This document shows, one piece after another, positions 8,657-16,996 of a stretch of 64,000 nt of DNA. The notes under the pieces were generated by a model. It did no database searches and was not told the DNA's origin. It saw only the letters and a list, made by a program, of their open reading frames with translations. Numbering within the stretch: the stretch's first letter is position 1; each line of letters starts with the position of its first letter. This stretch comes from Saliniradius amylolyticus (GTDB taxonomy: Bacteria > Pseudomonadota > Gammaproteobacteria > Enterobacterales > Alteromonadaceae): contig NZ_CP029347.1 of assembly GCF_003143555.1 (NCBI RefSeq), positions 2,480,001 through 2,544,000 of the forward strand. The letters are read 5' to 3'. The position numbers and the translations under genes were made by a program.

Positions 8657-9187
8657 TTACTGTGGCATCAGCGCGTTTAGCTGAGCAATGGCTGTCTCAG
8701 CCGCATTTAACGCCTCGTCGTCGTCCGTTGCGCCGCTGACAGCTGCTTTGCCGCTGAGTCGTGCCGCTCGGATGGCTGTTAATGCCTGCTCCCATGCTGT
8801 TGCTGTTGCCAAAATATCGTCTTTGGCCTCGGCGGTGCTCAGTCCGCTGGCATCTGCCCAAGCCTGCACTGTAGCAGGAGCATCGCCGCTGCCGTCCCAG
8901 CCCTCGGCGTGCTGCTTGGCGAGGTGGTATTCCTCCTCCACTAGCTGGCCTTGGGATACATAGGCTTTGCGCACACTGCCTGCCGCTGTATCAATCGCTG
9001 CTTTTAGTGCCGTTTTTAGCGCGTCGCCGCTGTCATTGGCATTGATACCGAGTGCCGCGCGGCGCTCGTAGCTCTGCTGTTGTAAAACGGACTCGATGGT
9101 CTCGGCGCTCATGCCGAGCTGCTGCATGTACTCGGCACTGGTGTCTGTGTGAGTCTGGCCCGCGTAAATGTAGGTAAACTGATTCAT
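8657..9187 (-). CDS. Tail-fibre-associated protein, possible chaperone
   Basis: 176 residues. The N-terminus YIYAGQTHTDTSAEYMQQLGMSAE resembles the start of many small proteins encoded right after a tail fibre gene. The body is Ala-rich and helical (DALKTALKAAIDTAAG, ALTAIRAARLSGKAA), with no membrane segment. It follows the fibre gene by 28 bases and is translated in the same direction. A role in fibre folding or attachment is inferred from position only. Confidence 0.55.
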   Translation of the reverse strand: MNQFTYIYAGQTHTDTSAEYMQQLGMSAETIESVLQQQSYERRAALGINANDSGDALKTALKAAIDTAAGSVRKAYVSQGQLVEEEYHLAKQHAEGWDGSGDAPATVQAWADASGLSTAEAKDDILATATAWEQALTAIRAARLSGKAAVSGATDDDEALNAAETAIAQLNALMPQ

Positions 9188-9214
9188 TGTGTTGGCTCCT
9201 GATTAGCTGCGGAG

Positions 9215-10429
9215 TTAGACGAATAACGCCGGACGGAAACCGATGTTTCCGTTCGAATATGACCGGACGTTAGCCAAGTGCAGAGACCCGAGGCCGGCAC
9301 TCGATCCGCCGTGATATTGGGCGCCGCGTCGCGGGAAGCGGTCGCCATAGTTCCGCACTGTTAAGTAGCCTTGGGCGTTGCTGGAAACCGCCGACTCAAT
9401 GAGTAATCTGCGCAATAATTCGACAGGTGTGTAGCTGGGGTCTTTGGTGACTGATGCCCAGTTTGGCACTGAGGAATACGCGTAGTCGTGACTGTCGTCG
9501 TTTAGTGGTCCGTTGCGGTTAGCTACCTGTGTGTTCAGCACAGGGTCGCCTACGTTGCCGATCTCTGTTGCGTTCGATGTGGAGTCAAAATACGCTGGGT
9601 GGTTATGCCAGTTAGCCTCAGAAACGCTAGGGTCGTTGTCTAAAGTGGTTATGATTTGACCGTTCTCTAACTTCATCTGGTCAAGCCACTCGAACACATT
9701 TCCTACTAGGTCAGCAATGCCGAATTTGGTATGGTCATGGCTCCAAGTAGCAGGGCCTTTGCCTGTGTCGGTGCGTCCGTCTCCTGACATGTCTCCTGGT
9801 TGCCCGCCGTCAAATCTTGTGGCGGTTTCAAGATGCGCGTCATGCGCGCGGCCATAGTTCGTATTGCCGCGAGGGACGGTGCCATTTGCCATACTCCAGA
9901 GCGCAACTGCTGCCCACTCATGAATCGACATCATGTGCCAGCCTTGGCCTTTATCTGAACATAATAGCTTAGCCTGGTCGTAGTCGACGCTTGTTCTTGG
10001 TCTTGCGCCGCCAACTACAGCTGAGCCGTCGTCAGCATAAGACGCCAGGTATTTACCGATCAGAATTTCACCGCGTGGTACACCATTGGTTTGAAACGCT
10101 GGGTGCGTACCGACGCCAAGGTTGAGATCGGTTAAACCCAAGTCCTCGACGTTAAATCTGGGCACGACGACCATTACATTGGGGTTTCCTTGGGCATCGT
10201 ACACTACCGTATTACGCCCGCCACTGGCTGACTCCACGGCTTTTTTATAGCCGTCAGTGGCGATGATGGTGAGGTTCGCGGCTTTAGCCTGATAATCCTG
10301 CTCAGCGTTCGCTACTGACTCGTCAACCTCTGCCACTTTATTTTCAAGCGAATCTCTGGCTTGTCGCACTTCCTCTGCAGCCGCACTCACCTCGTTTGCG
10401 GCATCAGCTAAAACTTGATCGGTACTCAT
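9215..10429 (-). CDS. Tail fibre with a C-terminal FGE/C-type-lectin-like domain
   Basis: 404 residues. Residues 1-60 are an acidic heptad coiled coil, likely for trimerisation or attachment. From about residue 105 the protein reads as a formylglycine-generating-enzyme/C-type-lectin fold: ILIGKYLASYADDG, YDQAKLLCSDKGQGWHMMSIHEWAA, FGIADLVGNVFEWLDQM and the C-terminal NGNIGFRPALF. The same fold carries the variable region in many diversity-generating-retroelement targets and is a common receptor-binding head. It is probably the adhesin that contacts the host. No reverse transcriptase or template repeat is in the window, so diversification is not supported. It lies directly behind the short collar-fibre gene. 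Confidence 0.75.
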   Translation of the reverse strand: MSTDQVLADAANEVSAAAEEVRQARDSLENKVAEVDESVANAEQDYQAKAANLTIIATDGYKKAVESASGGRNTVVYDAQGNPNVMVVVPRFNVEDLGLTDLNLGVGTHPAFQTNGVPRGEILIGKYLASYADDGSAVVGGARPRTSVDYDQAKLLCSDKGQGWHMMSIHEWAAVALWSMANGTVPRGNTNYGRAHDAHLETATRFDGGQPGDMSGDGRTDTGKGPATWSHDHTKFGIADLVGNVFEWLDQMKLENGQIITTLDNDPSVSEANWHNHPAYFDSTSNATEIGNVGDPVLNTQVANRNGPLNDDSHDYAYSSVPNWASVTKDPSYTPVELLRRLLIESAVSSNAQGYLTVRNYGDRFPRRGAQYHGGSSAGLGSLHLANVRSYSNGNIGFRPALFV

Positions 10430-10439
10430 TTATAAGCTC

Positions 10440-10973
10440 CTAATTGGCTAAAAACTGTGAAATGTCACGATTGATACCATTCATGATCAGTCGTGAGTTA
10501 CGCACCTGAGCCAGTGTCATCAATGCCAACTCAGGGGTAATGATTAAGTTCAGGTTATCGCCCACCAAATTAACGGTGATGCTGTCCTTGGGTATCTGGT
10601 CCAATGCCAACCCAAACCGGGGCATAAAGCGGCCCCCCGCGGCTTTGCTCCCCAGCAATTTTCCTTGCTGACTATGCACCGCAAATAGCTTGCCGGTATC
10701 CGTAAACAAACCGATCTCACCCACGTTGTACTCTCCGCTGCCATCAAAAATAGCGGCCATCTGCAGGGTGTTATCAACTTTGGCAAAGTCCTGAATGGGT
10801 TTAACATCAACTTCGCTGATCAGTGATGTTTGGTTTGTTCGGCTACTGGGGTCATAAGACGCCGTTCCTAAATGAATATGACTGAGCTTGACCTGAGATC
10901 CGCCGAAACTCTCATTTAGGAGTAAATTTTCACCCGTTGGTGTGATGTAAAAGTTATACAGTTGAATGTCCAC
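10440..10973 (-). CDS. Tail-collar fibre protein, N-terminal (gpH-like) type
   Basis: 177 residues. It matches the attachment region of P2 gpH-type fibres: short strand-rich start (YNFYITPTGENLLL), HIHLGTASYDPSS, TLQMAAIFDGSGEYNVGEIGLFTDTGKLFAVHS and a C-terminal LALMTLAQVRNSRLI. This domain links the fibre to baseplate protein I. The distal part seems to be supplied by the separate next gene, so the usual single fibre is split in two proteins. It overlaps gene I by 20 bases. Confidence 0.8.
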   Translation of the reverse strand: MDIQLYNFYITPTGENLLLNESFGGSQVKLSHIHLGTASYDPSSRTNQTSLISEVDVKPIQDFAKVDNTLQMAAIFDGSGEYNVGEIGLFTDTGKLFAVHSQQGKLLGSKAAGGRFMPRFGLALDQIPKDSITVNLVGDNLNLIITPELALMTLAQVRNSRLIMNGINRDISQFLAN

Positions 10974-11616
10974 GCACTAATCTCCCGGAAATTGGTATTA
11001 CATAATTCGGCTGGGTTGCAGAGGCGCAGCTCAGCCCCCCGTTCACAATGGGCTGGGGACGAATTAAGGCGGCAGAGGCTGGGAAGTCATACGTGGGTTT
11101 GAGTGACGCCCCAGTGGTCAAATGACCGTTTGTTTCTATGCCGGTAGTCAGCTGGTAGTGTTGGCTAAACCGCTTTGCATTGTTAATGGAGTGCTGCAGC
11201 TGCTCTATCAGCTCGCTATTTATGGCCGACTCGCCGCCCTCCGTGATGTTTTGATTGGTGAAGGCCACAATATCAAAAGTGCCATTTTCCGCCGGTGGGT
11301 CAGATTGCCACCACTCCACGACCTCGGCAGTAACACTGAGTGCCTTCAGTGCTTCTTGCACAGCATGCAAGGTACCTTTGTGGCGGTGCACCCTGATACC
11401 TGCTTTGATTACGTTACGCTTCACATTCACCGGCCAACTGTCGTTCCAGTCATCCACTGATAAAGCCCAAGCCAGATAGGGCAACAGATCCGCTCGGCAG
11501 TTGTCCGTATCCCACAGGTGGACAATATCGCGCTCAATAGCAGCAAGGCGTTCGGCCCATATCTGTTCAAACACGCGCTCTAACTGGCTGGCACTGCTGG
11601 GTAAGATGCTATCCAT
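10954..11616 (-). CDS. I: Baseplate/tail protein I
   Basis: 220 residues of the P2 gpI family: ILPSSASQLERVFEQIWAER at the start and LLPYLAWALSVDDWNDSWP, the family's signature segment, at about 45-64. Next comes RNVIKAGIRVHRHKGT, a helix found in all gpI proteins. gpI connects baseplate protein J to the fibre. It overlaps J by eight bases and the fibre gene by 20, as expected for a coupled baseplate operon. The C-terminal 60 residues are more variable. Confidence 0.92.
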   Translation of the reverse strand: MDSILPSSASQLERVFEQIWAERLAAIERDIVHLWDTDNCRADLLPYLAWALSVDDWNDSWPVNVKRNVIKAGIRVHRHKGTLHAVQEALKALSVTAEVVEWWQSDPPAENGTFDIVAFTNQNITEGGESAINSELIEQLQHSINNAKRFSQHYQLTTGIETNGHLTTGASLKPTYDFPASAALIRPQPIVNGGLSCASATQPNYVIPISGRLVRGHSTV

Positions 11617-12439
11617 CAGCCAGCCTCACGGTAATGCCAGTGCAATAGCCCGCCTCGGTGTCGCCAATCGCCACACTGCCACTGGGGCTAATCAAGTTCA
11701 CATCCCAAATACCTGGCTGCTTGAGCGCCGCATACAAGCCCGCTTCGGTAATATGGCGACCCAGTTTGTGGTTGGTCTGCACATAGTCAGTCACGGCCGC
11801 TTCTGCCGCCTGACGGGCCAGCTCAGCGCTGGGGCCTCGGTCAAAGTACAGCTCGGCTTCAACCTGGAAGGGCACGATGCTGGCGCTTAACACCGATACC
11901 TGATCGCCAATGGGTCGTTTGGTCTGCGCGGTCACATAGTCGTTAACCGCTTCCAGCAGCTCGGCTGCGGCAGTGCCATCACCCTCGGTGCTCAGCACAT
12001 ACAGGTTGACCACGTTGGGATTCGGGCTAACAGGAAGCGCGTCTTTCACTCTCGCATCGGCATCCAGTGCATGTTTGATGTAGGCGCCATAAGGTCCAGC
12101 CACACTAAAGCCCTCGGGGGCCAGCTGAGCACGTTGGCGCAGGCGGTCGTCCGCTTCACCCTCTTCTCGCTCTGTATCGGAAAGCCCAGCAAGGTTGTCT
12201 AAATTAGTGTTACTGGAAAAGGCCAGGGTGTTTTCCAGGCTGGCATCGTTAAACTCGGCGCGGACCGTCTCTTCCCGCAATGCCATCATCAACAAGGTGT
12301 TATAGGCTGGATCCCCCACCTTTAACTCAGTCTCGGGGGCCAACTCGGCAAAGCGTTGCAGGTTCTTCTGCATAATGGCTTCAGCATCCAGCTGCTTAAC
12401 CACTTCCGGCTTGGGAAGGCGGGTAATATCTATGCCCAT
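11609..12439 (-). CDS. J: Baseplate assembly protein J
   Basis: 276 residues, somewhat under P2 gpJ (302). The N-terminus IDITRLPKPEVVKQLDAEAI is typical. The core NLAGLSDTEREEGEADDRLRQR and PEGFSVAGPYGAYIKHALDAD is the baseplate J-like domain. It forms wedge structures around the hub together with W. It overlaps W by ten bases and I by eight. Confidence 0.93.
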   Translation of the reverse strand: MGIDITRLPKPEVVKQLDAEAIMQKNLQRFAELAPETELKVGDPAYNTLLMMALREETVRAEFNDASLENTLAFSSNTNLDNLAGLSDTEREEGEADDRLRQRAQLAPEGFSVAGPYGAYIKHALDADARVKDALPVSPNPNVVNLYVLSTEGDGTAAAELLEAVNDYVTAQTKRPIGDQVSVLSASIVPFQVEAELYFDRGPSAELARQAAEAAVTDYVQTNHKLGRHITEAGLYAALKQPGIWDVNLISPSGSVAIGDTEAGYCTGITVRLADG

Positions 12440-12783
12440 GGGCGCACTCCTTCCAATGTAACTGGCTCACCGCTGATCAGATACTCACCCTCCAGCGTGA
12501 TCACAGTGTTATGCCCATCGATTTCCAAATAGCTGCGGTGGAGCGTAAACTCGTCTCGAAACTCATTGGCGGGCTCAGCCAGTGTGGCGGCAACCTCGGC
12601 ATACACGTCCACATCAAAGCCGGGCGTCATCTTGGCATCAATCAGTTCCGGCAGATTAGAGCCAAACAAGGGGCGCAGCGGCAATGTTCCCTTGCGTGTG
12701 CGCAGGCAACGCTGAATGCGCTGCTTGAGCTCGGCCAGGCCGGTGATCATGGCACCGTTGGATTCGTTCATGCCCGCCGCCAT
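12430..12783 (-). CDS. W: Baseplate assembly protein W (gp25-like)
   Basis: 117 residues with a GPW/gp25 fold: GLAELKQRIQRCLRTRKGTLPLRPLFGSNLPELID. The conserved 'RKGT.P.RP.FG' core corresponds to the gp25-like lysozyme-related domain lacking catalytic residues. It nucleates sheath assembly at the baseplate. The start overlaps the stop of V by one base and the end overlaps J. Confidence 0.93.
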   Translation of the reverse strand: MAAGMNESNGAMITGLAELKQRIQRCLRTRKGTLPLRPLFGSNLPELIDAKMTPGFDVDVYAEVAATLAEPANEFRDEFTLHRSYLEIDGHNTVITLEGEYLISGEPVTLEGVRPWA

Positions 12784-13361
12784 TACTCTGGCTCCCCGGT
12801 GAGCGCGGTACCGGCCGTCACATCTTTATGCTTGTGGCTGGTCAGCTTGGTGCCGTCGGCCTCGACCTCGGTGCTCGATGTGATCTGGCCGCTCACATCC
12901 ATTTTGCCGGTTTGATTAAAATCCCCCTCGTGGGTGATCTTGCCTTTAATCAACATATCGCCGGTCAATTCAAAGCCGCCGTCGGCGGTGCCAACAGCTT
13001 TACCTGGGGTGTAAAAGTCCAGTTGTTTGTTGGTGCGGTGGTACTGGATGTAAGCCCCGTCGGCAAACTCGCGGTAAAACAGGTCCAGATCATCTTTGGG
13101 TTGGGCCGACTCATTGCGCCACAGCGAACCCAGTACAAAGCCACGAGAGAGCCCAAAGGGCAGTAGCACCAACACCTGCTCACCCACTTCCAGCGGCTCC
13201 CAGACTTTCTCGGTGCTGGCATGGCGCACTAATGGGATTAACCAGTTGCTGAGGCGGTTCTCGTCGAAGCGCACTTTGTAACGTAGCGGCGAGGCCTGCA
13301 CCTCTTCGATAACGCCGGTTAAAAACAGCTTGGAAAGAAGGCGGGATACCCACTGTTTCAT
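12783..13361 (-). CDS. V: Baseplate spike protein V
   Basis: 192 residues. An OB-fold domain (residues about 15-95: VRFDENRLSNWLIPLV, GEQVLVLLPFGLSRGFVLGSLW) is followed by a beta-helical spike (DMLIKGKITHEGDFNQTGKMD). The C-terminal tip contains HKHKD, which probably coordinates the metal at the spike apex as in P2 gpV (HxH). It punctures the outer membrane when the tail contracts. It overlaps the upstream gene by four bases. Confidence 0.93.
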   Translation of the reverse strand: MKQWVSRLLSKLFLTGVIEEVQASPLRYKVRFDENRLSNWLIPLVRHASTEKVWEPLEVGEQVLVLLPFGLSRGFVLGSLWRNESAQPKDDLDLFYREFADGAYIQYHRTNKQLDFYTPGKAVGTADGGFELTGDMLIKGKITHEGDFNQTGKMDVSGQITSSTEVEADGTKLTSHKHKDVTAGTALTGEPE

Positions 13362-13876
13362 CCGTCGGACTCCTCCAGTGTCGGTAGCGATACATAATCC
13401 TCCTCATGTTCCAGCCCGATATCCGGTGCCCGACTGGCCTTGATGCCGTCAATGTCCGTCTCGTCACCCAGCCAGTCTTGGTTATGCTGAAAATCAAAGG
13501 GGCCGGCGCTGCACTCAGCCACAAACCAGCCGTCAGGGTGCTCCTGTTGATGACTGCAGGCCACAGAGCCAATCTCAATCTCCGGAGCACTGGTAAACAC
13601 AAAGTCTTTAAACGCCTGCAGCAGGTTCAGCTCTGCTTGTTCTATCTGCTCGCCGGTCGCGTCTTTGCCGCAATAGATGCGGCCAATCATCAAAAACTGG
13701 ATGTAAGTCTGATGCGGTTCGGGTGACTTTTCGCCGCGGTAAACCAGGGTGTAATGCCCGGGTTTCAGATCGTCATTTTTAAATGCACTACGGGGTTTCC
13801 AGTCACGGGTCACGACTGGCATTAACGCGGCATCCAGTCGGGTTTGGTAATCGGCCAGCTGGCTATTCACACTCAT
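13358..13876 (-). CDS. Hypothetical tail-completion protein
   Basis: 172 residues, alpha/beta, no membrane segment. It begins NSQLADYQTRLDAALMPVVTRDW, and a middle part reads HYTLVYRGEKSPEP and GRIYCGKDATGEQ. The size and place, between a gp10-like gene and baseplate protein V, are those of tail-terminator proteins (Mu gp37/DUF1834 or P2 gpR class). No specific family was certain. It overlaps both neighbours by four bases (ATGA), so it is firmly within the operon. Confidence 0.55.
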   Translation of the reverse strand: MSVNSQLADYQTRLDAALMPVVTRDWKPRSAFKNDDLKPGHYTLVYRGEKSPEPHQTYIQFLMIGRIYCGKDATGEQIEQAELNLLQAFKDFVFTSAPEIEIGSVACSHQQEHPDGWFVAECSAGPFDFQHNQDWLGDETDIDGIKASRAPDIGLEHEEDYVSLPTLEESDG

Positions 13877-14382
13877 AACAGGCCCGCCTCTGCCAAGCCG
13901 TTCATGGCCGCGCCACGCATAATCTGGCTGACACGGTCCTGCATCGCCTCACGAGTGTCATCAATAAACGTATGTGCCGGGGTGCCGCGCTGCTTGATGC
14001 TGCGGGCGATCACAAACGCCAGGTCTTTTTGTTCCATATCCGGGTTATTGGGGGTGATGCCCTTAACCTGGATCCAGTCCAGTATGGATTGCACCGGCGG
14101 CATAGCCCCCTGCCCCTGGATATCTTTCACCACATGCTCGGCATAACCTACCTGAGGACCAACGAGCTTTGAAAAGCGAGAGGCTGGAGAGACCTGAATA
14201 CTGTTGGTTAGCGTGCTTTCGGCTTTGGGCGCTTCCCGTTTTGCCTTACGGGCGGTTTCCTGTGCCGCACGATTGGCGCCTTTACTGAGATGACGAGCCA
14301 GAATGCCTGGGGCTTTTTTCAGCCCCTCGGCGACGTTATCCGGCATGCTGATCACCAAATCAAGCACGGATCCGCTCCTCAA
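13873..14382 (-). CDS. Phage virion morphogenesis / HK97 gp10-like tail-completion protein
   Basis: 169 residues. The pattern ARHLSKGANRAAQETARKAKREAPKAESTLTNSI is typical of HK97 gp10 and P2 gpS-type head-tail joining proteins, where a basic amphipathic helix is followed by a 'T G.L..SI' turn. A mid-section reads GYAEHVVKDIQGQG and a C-terminal reads TPAHTFIDDTREAMQDRV. The last part corresponds to the 'P..RPF.....' segment of that family. It overlaps the adaptor gene upstream by 23 bases. Confidence 0.7.
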   Translation of the reverse strand: MRSGSVLDLVISMPDNVAEGLKKAPGILARHLSKGANRAAQETARKAKREAPKAESTLTNSIQVSPASRFSKLVGPQVGYAEHVVKDIQGQGAMPPVQSILDWIQVKGITPNNPDMEQKDLAFVIARSIKQRGTPAHTFIDDTREAMQDRVSQIMRGAAMNGLAEAGLL

Positions 14383-14971
14383 ATTCAGCCATTAGCTGCT
14401 GGTATACATAAATGGGCTTGTCGTTTTTCGCTGGGCTGGCCACACTGTTATTGGCAGATACGGTTTTATTGCTGTGGTGCATAGACAACTCTTTCATCGC
14501 CTCGGCCTGGGCGCGCAGCATCACCAGATCCAGTTCGGTTCTGGGCAATAACAGATCGCCGTTCTCGTTGACGCTCTGCTCGGCGTAATACAGGTAGTGA
14601 TACTCGCGGCCAAAGCACTGGATATGCCCCAGCGAGGGTGCCTGGTTAAAACACAGGGCATAGCTGCCGCGCTCCCCAACAAGGGTGGGCCGAGGAATAG
14701 AGCGGGGGCGGTTGGGTTGCCACAGCGGCGCACTGTGCCCCCAGTTGCTCATTTTAAAACCGATCAAATCCACAGGCGCGGTGTAGTTCATTTGCCCGGA
14801 TACCAGGAGCAACTTGCCCGGCTTGGTTCTGGGCCGGTGCTGGGAATACGCCGACAACGCAGCGTCGATGAGCCGCCGCCCGCCAACAGAAAAATCCCCA
14901 CCCACTTCAAAATGTTCGGCGGTATCGCCCAGGGAGATCTGTAGCTCATTGATCAGGTAGTCGATGTTCAT
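14360..14971 (-). CDS. Probable head-tail adaptor/connector protein
   Basis: 203 residues from ATG 14971, whose A is the last base of the upstream TGA. The segment SVGGRRLIDAALSAYSQHRPR at about residues 28-48 is the recurring core of small phage adaptor proteins that dock beneath the portal. It is followed by strands LLLVSGQMNYTAPVDLI. The C-terminal 60 residues are helical. Its place after the lysis genes and before tail-completion genes fits a neck protein. Family assignment is by pattern and is only moderately sure. Confidence 0.55.
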   Translation of the reverse strand: MNIDYLINELQISLGDTAEHFEVGGDFSVGGRRLIDAALSAYSQHRPRTKPGKLLLVSGQMNYTAPVDLIGFKMSNWGHSAPLWQPNRPRSIPRPTLVGERGSYALCFNQAPSLGHIQCFGREYHYLYYAEQSVNENGDLLLPRTELDLVMLRAQAEAMKELSMHHSNKTVSANNSVASPAKNDKPIYVYQQLMAEFEERIRA

Positions 14972-15255
14972 CAGCGCACAAACCAGAAAAAACTGCCCAC
15001 GGCGCCAGTGATTAAAAGCCACACCAAGCGCTCGTTATTACTCACACTGTTACCCCGAGCAGCGGCGGTGATTTCAATAGCGCGCACGCGATCACTGAGT
15101 TTGGTGTAAATCTCAAATAGCTTGCGATCCTGTTCGTCGTGCTGAGCCTGCTTGGTTTGCAGCTCAATAAGAGACTTCATCAGGCTGGTCACTTCTTTGC
15201 GGTGTTCGTCAAAGCTGACCTTGAGATCGCTAAGCTGTTGTTCCATTGAACTCAA
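14971..15255 (-). CDS. Small coiled-coil protein with a C-terminal membrane anchor
   Basis: 94 residues. Residues 5-65 form a heptad-rich coiled coil (LSDLKVSFDEHRKEVTSLMK), and residues 75-92 a single membrane helix (LVWLLITGAVGSFFWFV). The TTG at 15255 overlaps the TGA of the holin gene and has GGGGG five bases upstream. An ATG three codons later (15246) is the alternative start. It follows a 3TM holin, so a spanin-like or holin-modulating role is possible, but there is no lipobox and no pair. Confidence 0.6.
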   Translation of the reverse strand: MSSMEQQLSDLKVSFDEHRKEVTSLMKSLIELQTKQAQHDEQDRKLFEIYTKLSDRVRAIEITAAARGNSVSNNERLVWLLITGAVGSFFWFVR

Positions 15256-15740
15256 CTTTGCCCCCGCTTAATACTAAGAAACCGGTTAATGAGAGGCATG
15301 ACATTCTTCATACCGCGTTCGCCGAATAAGAAGAACAGCACCAATAGATTGACGATCCACATTGCCGATTCCTGTTGAGTTGTCATCCCACTCCACTTGC
15401 CACTGAACCACATCACGTCCATATACAGGGTCATATAGCCCCAGACGGGCCGCTGACAGCCCCGCAGGAAAATGAGCAGGCTGCCAATCCAGCCAAAGCG
15501 TTTCAGGTCGCTGGCCGTGCCCTCCATGTCGCGAATTCGCTGATTAAACTCAGCCCGTTCTTCCTGCGCTGCTTGGTGGAGTAATTGAGTTTTCTGAAGA
15601 GTTTGCTCCTTAATAGCCAACTCCAACCTGGCCTTCTGCTCCGGGGGCATATCCGGCGGGAAATAAGCCTGAATGCCATCAACGATGGTTTTTCCTAACC
15701 CTCCGGTGAGTAAGTCGCCAACTTTGTCCAACAGACTCAT
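15252..15740 (-). CDS. 3TM-type holin (GTA-holin-like)
   Basis: 162 residues. The soluble N-terminal helix pair (SLLDKVGDLLTGG, DMPPEQKARLELAIKEQ) is typical of the three-membrane-segment holin family found in gene transfer agents and many phages. Hydrophobic segments follow at about residues 85-105 (IGSLLIFLRG), the WGYMTLYMDVMWF region and 126-145 (WIVNLLVLFFLFGERG). It would release the endolysin encoded immediately upstream (four-base overlap). The placement of the lysis pair between head and tail modules is P2-like. Confidence 0.75.
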   Translation of the reverse strand: MSLLDKVGDLLTGGLGKTIVDGIQAYFPPDMPPEQKARLELAIKEQTLQKTQLLHQAAQEERAEFNQRIRDMEGTASDLKRFGWIGSLLIFLRGCQRPVWGYMTLYMDVMWFSGKWSGMTTQQESAMWIVNLLVLFFLFGERGMKNVMPLINRFLSIKRGQS

Positions 15741-16351
15741 GTTTTACCTCCGGCTCGATACTCTTGCTCAGTCAGCAAGGTGTAAGTAAAGGAATTGCCG
15801 TACTCCGCTGCGGCCCGTTCGCACAGCGATAGCAATACGTTGTAATCCCATAGATTGGGGATAACTTGGCACCCTGCACTAAAGCGCTCGACCTGTTTAG
15901 CAATACCTGTCTTGCTGGCGCGATGGCAGTTAATGCCAAAGTAACCCGACTGCTCAATGCCATCGGTATCCAGCTGGTCATCCCCATCAGCATCCCGGTA
16001 CACGGTAATTTCACCGCGCTGCACTAAGGCCAAGTATTTGCCTTGATGCTGACCGAGCTGCCAAAGGCCCGGATATTGGTCAGGTTTAACAATGGCCGAG
16101 CCGTCCACATTGAGCGGATTTTCTCGGTAATAGGTGCCGGGGTCAGTCGTGCAGGGGAATTGCAGCAAACACTCATGGCCGGCTACGCTGAACAGCACAC
16201 AAAAACGGTCGTTAAAACCGTCGTTATGTATATCCGCAGAGCGAATGCCGATCAGGTTCAGGTTGTAGTCACCCTCACTAAACAGCGTATAGCCCGCCAT
16301 TTGCATGGCGGACTTAAGCTGTGCAGCGTTTATCTGCAATTCCCGGCTCAT
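15737..16351 (-). CDS. Putative endolysin with an H-x-S-A-G-C motif
   Basis: 204 residues. The C-terminal half contains GYFGINCHRASKTGIAKQ followed by ERFSAGCQVI, an arrangement close to the catalytic His and SxGC of YkuD-type L,D-transpeptidases and carboxypeptidases. Before it are NLIGIRSADIHNDGFNDRF and TTDPGTYYRENPLNVDGSA. Similar proteins occur as predicted peptidoglycan hydrolases in other phages, from memory. It directly precedes the holin with a four-base overlap and carries no signal peptide, consistent with holin-dependent release. The bond cleaved is unknown. Confidence 0.6.
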   Translation of the reverse strand: MSRELQINAAQLKSAMQMAGYTLFSEGDYNLNLIGIRSADIHNDGFNDRFCVLFSVAGHECLLQFPCTTDPGTYYRENPLNVDGSAIVKPDQYPGLWQLGQHQGKYLALVQRGEITVYRDADGDDQLDTDGIEQSGYFGINCHRASKTGIAKQVERFSAGCQVIPNLWDYNVLLSLCERAAAEYGNSFTYTLLTEQEYRAGGKT

Positions 16352-16938
16352 TACTCGGCGTCCTTGCGGCTGGAAAGTTCAGCCTGAATCAGCTCAATTT
16401 TGGCCTGATCGTCACCGGCGTTCAGCAGCTCCAGATCCAGTTCATCGTCTTTCATCTTGGCCAGTTCCTGCTTGTAGGCCTCGGCATCGAACGATAAGAC
16501 GTTATTCTGGCGCTCAACTTCCTCATCAATGGCACTCAACAAACCCTTGCGCTTGTTCTTCCCCTTGGCTTGCTCCTCGATGCTTTTCAGCACCGCCAGC
16601 TCGTCAGGAGTAAAAGCGGGCAGGCGCTCCTTGATGTAGTCGATCTTCTGATCCAGCAAGGCGCGGAATAACCCTTGCTGAGCTTTATCAGCGGGAGTAT
16701 TGGGATCCACAAAGTGGTTCGCTGGCAAACGGCCATAGCGGTGCCCTTCTACCGCGACCGAGCCAAAGTATTTGGTCTCGTCGGTTACGTTGAAAAACAG
16801 CAAAAATAAGCTGCTGTTAATATCCGGCGTAGCGGGCACAAAACGGGCGTCCACCTCACGGGTCTCACCGGGGTTAATGGTTTTACCCGCAATGGTCTGC
16901 GGGCGCTGGGTGTTATTGGTATAAGGGATCATCTTCAT
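16351..16938 (-). CDS. Hypothetical capsid-associated protein (FluMu gp35-like position)
   Basis: 195 residues. The first 70 residues are beta-rich (TIAGKTINPGETREVDARFVP) and resemble the small protein found behind the major capsid gene of Mu-like phages. The C-terminal 100 residues are acidic-basic helices ending EELINAG-type repeats (DLELLNAGDDQAKIELIQAE), like a SAP/Rho-N-type module. GGAG seven bases upstream supports the ATG at 16938. It may be a capsid decoration or head-completion protein. Confidence 0.5.
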   Translation of the reverse strand: MKMIPYTNNTQRPQTIAGKTINPGETREVDARFVPATPDINSSLFLLFFNVTDETKYFGSVAVEGHRYGRLPANHFVDPNTPADKAQQGLFRALLDQKIDYIKERLPAFTPDELAVLKSIEEQAKGKNKRKGLLSAIDEEVERQNNVLSFDAEAYKQELAKMKDDELDLELLNAGDDQAKIELIQAELSSRKDAE

Positions 16939-16996
16939 TATGGTTCTCCGCTAAAGGCCCCGGCTGGGGCCCTTAGTTAATGAGTGAATGAGCGGC

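Noticed and set aside
9187-9360. Diversity-generating retroelement variable region
   Set aside because: The protein fold fits, but no reverse transcriptase, Avd gene or template repeat exists in the window.
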